From CAYGTS01 sp964352905 (GTDB lineage: Bacteria > Pseudomonadota > Gammaproteobacteria > JAHCLG01), in NCBI GenBank assembly GCA_964352905.1, contig CAYGTS010000125.1, positions 1 to 7,627 of the forward strand: a stretch of 7,627 nucleotides of DNA, written 5' to 3'. The notes beneath the pieces are model-generated. The model ran no database searches. It was not told where the DNA came from and saw only the letters and a list, made by a program, of their open reading frames with translations. Both the position numbers and the translations under genes were made by a program. How positions within the stretch are numbered: the first letter of the stretch is position 1; the number at the start of each line of letters is the position of its first letter. Positions 6,296-7,627 of this stretch are shown here, in pieces.

Positions 6296-7543
6296 ATGAC
6301 ACTACACGTTTGTGGCTTCAATCACCATACTGCAGCACTTGCAATACGCGAGCAAGTCGCGCTATGCCCACATTTGCAGCAACAATACTATTATGAACTA
6401 CTGGCCATGCCAGGTATTAACGAAGTAATGATCCTTTCAACCTGCAATCGTGTTGAAATTATTTATGATGGTGATGCTGATTTCTCAGCTATCCTAAATT
6501 GGTGGAGCCAAACAAAAGCATTTTCTGTAACAGCCCTTGCACCACACCTTTATTATTTGCAAGAACAAGCGGCAGTCAAACATTTACTCAGCGTTGCCAC
6601 TGGCTTAGATTCAATGGCTTTAGGTGAATCGCAAATTTTAGGACAAATCAAACAAGCCTTTCAACAAGCGATCGATCATGCGGCAGTTGGTAGTGAATTA
6701 AATCGCTTAATGCAAACTATTTTTGCGAACGTTAAAAATATTCGGCAACAAACCCAGATTAACCGCTATCCGGTTTCTGTGTCATCGATAGCGCTGCAAG
6801 TTGCTAAAGCGCATTTTGGGAAGTTGGATCATCTCAATATTTTATTAATTGGATCAGGTGAAACGATTACCTTAATTTTAAAATATTTGGCTGATTATGC
6901 GCTTGGTAATCTTTATATTGCCAATCGTTCTGCGGAAAATGCCAAAAAATTAACTCAGCATCATGCTGCAAAAATTATTGAAATAACACAAATCAATAAG
7001 TACATTCAGCACAGTGATTTAGTGATTTCTGCCACAGCGTGTCCTTATCCTATCATTACCTTGGATGCGTTAAATGATTTAGTATTGCAGCCAACCTTGA
7101 TGCTGGATTTAGCAGTGCCACGTGATATTGAGAGCCAAGTGGCTCATCACCCAGCGGTAAAATTGTATTGTATTGATGATTTAAATAGCATTATTTCAGA
7201 AAATCTTGCACAAAGACAAAACGCTGCTAAACTCGCTGAAAAAATGGTGGATGAAGCGGCAGAATATTATAAACAATACTTGCAATCACTTGAGGTCGTT
7301 ACGGCAATCCGCGCCTATCGTGAGCAAAGTGAGGTTGTGCGTGATCAAGAATTACATATGGCACTTAAGCAATTACAATTGGGTGAAGCGCCTGAGCAAG
7401 TGATTACACGACTAGCGCATCGCTTAACCAATAAACTCATGCATAAACCCACTATGAAGTTACGTGAAGCCAGTAAAGCAGGCAATGCTGAAGTTATCGA
7501 TTTGATGGCGCATTTGTTTGATTTTGAAACCGAAATGCGTTAA
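6296..7543 (+). CDS. hemA: Glutamyl-tRNA reductase
   Basis: The 415-residue cytosolic enzyme reduces the glutamate on glutamyl-tRNA(Glu) with NADPH to glutamate-1-semialdehyde, the first committed step of tetrapyrrole (haem, and here perhaps also cobalamin) synthesis by the C5 pathway. The N-terminal catalytic domain has GFNHHTA (7-13) and LSTCNRVEI with nucleophile C50, the same position as in E. coli. The signature ALGESQILGQIK lies at 108-119. The NADPH-binding Rossmann domain has LLIGSGET (183-190) and DLAVPRDIE (271-279). A helical dimerisation domain occupies about 310-415. Length and start match the family. In many gammaproteobacteria prfA follows hemA; here repeat copy D begins 13 bp after the stop, so hemA is not tightly coupled to a downstream gene. 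Confidence 0.97.
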   Translation: MTLHVCGFNHHTAALAIREQVALCPHLQQQYYYELLAMPGINEVMILSTCNRVEIIYDGDADFSAILNWWSQTKAFSVTALAPHLYYLQEQAAVKHLLSVATGLDSMALGESQILGQIKQAFQQAIDHAAVGSELNRLMQTIFANVKNIRQQTQINRYPVSVSSIALQVAKAHFGKLDHLNILLIGSGETITLILKYLADYALGNLYIANRSAENAKKLTQHHAAKIIEITQINKYIQHSDLVISATACPYPIITLDALNDLVLQPTLMLDLAVPRDIESQVAHHPAVKLYCIDDLNSIISENLAQRQNAAKLAEKMVDEAAEYYKQYLQSLEVVTAIRAYREQSEVVRDQELHMALKQLQLGEAPEQVITRLAHRLTNKLMHKPTMKLREASKAGNAEVIDLMAHLFDFETEMR

Positions 7544-7556
7544 ATAAAATTTATTC

Positions 7557-7627
7557 GTATCTATTCAGCAAATTTGAAGGTGAATTCACCGAGAACGTTC
7601 AGATTTGGTGAACAACTACAAAAATAT
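7557..7627 (+). repeat. Palindromic MITE-like repeat, copy D (right part outside window)
   Basis: It starts with GTATCTATTCA (7557-7567), the same one-base variant of the terminal repeat as copy B. It continues through the conserved GAACGTTCAGATTTGG segment (7592-7607) shared with copy C, then into bases resembling the long-form centre of copy B (ending AAAAATAT). It lies directly downstream of hemA and its right half is beyond the window. Confidence 0.8.

Overview
This AT-rich window comes from a gammaproteobacterium. HemA and RseP are both of gammaproteobacterial type. The low GC, a eukaryote-like F-box segment in one protein and a family of small palindromic repeats suggest a host-associated lineage such as Legionellales/Coxiellaceae. 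That placement is an inference; no 16S or marker comparison was possible.

Layout. Positions 1-3732 form an accessory block. A B12-binding-type radical SAM gene (181-1587, +) and a large F-box/choline-kinase-like gene (1616-3592, -) converge on each other. Copies of one repeat family lie at both outer ends of the block and in the middle: A 1-114, B 1481-1683, C 3613-3732. Positions 3794-7543 hold conserved genes: a HAD-IB phosphatase (3794-4450, +), the site-2 protease rseP (4439-5806, -, overlapping the HAD gene tail to tail by 12 bp) and hemA (6296-7543, +). A 489-bp gap between rseP and hemA has no convincing protein gene. It does contain a strong rho-independent terminator on the + strand with no recognisable gene in front of it. 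A fourth repeat copy, D, starts 13 bp after hemA and runs off the window end.

The main discovery is the repeat. The full form is about 203 bp, bounded by an 11-bp terminal inverted repeat (GTAACTATTCA). It has a GC-rich hairpin in its right half and a central 84 bp missing from copy C, apparently lost between AAAC microhomologies. Copy B is translated from both ends: it supplies the last 35 residues and stop codon of the radical SAM protein and the last 22 residues and stop codon of the kinase, both in the same register of the terminal repeat. Copy C is open for 37 codons in that register on both strands. The element therefore acts as a donor of C-terminal tails, reminiscent of Rickettsia palindromic elements but placed at gene ends.

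The second discovery is the fusion of an F-box-like segment to an intact choline/aminoglycoside-type kinase domain in one 658-residue protein, a plausible host-directed effector. The conserved genes act separately: HemA makes the tetrapyrrole precursor glutamate-1-semialdehyde, RseP cleaves membrane substrates such as anti-sigma factors, and the HAD protein is a small-molecule phosphatase of unknown substrate. No operon joins them.
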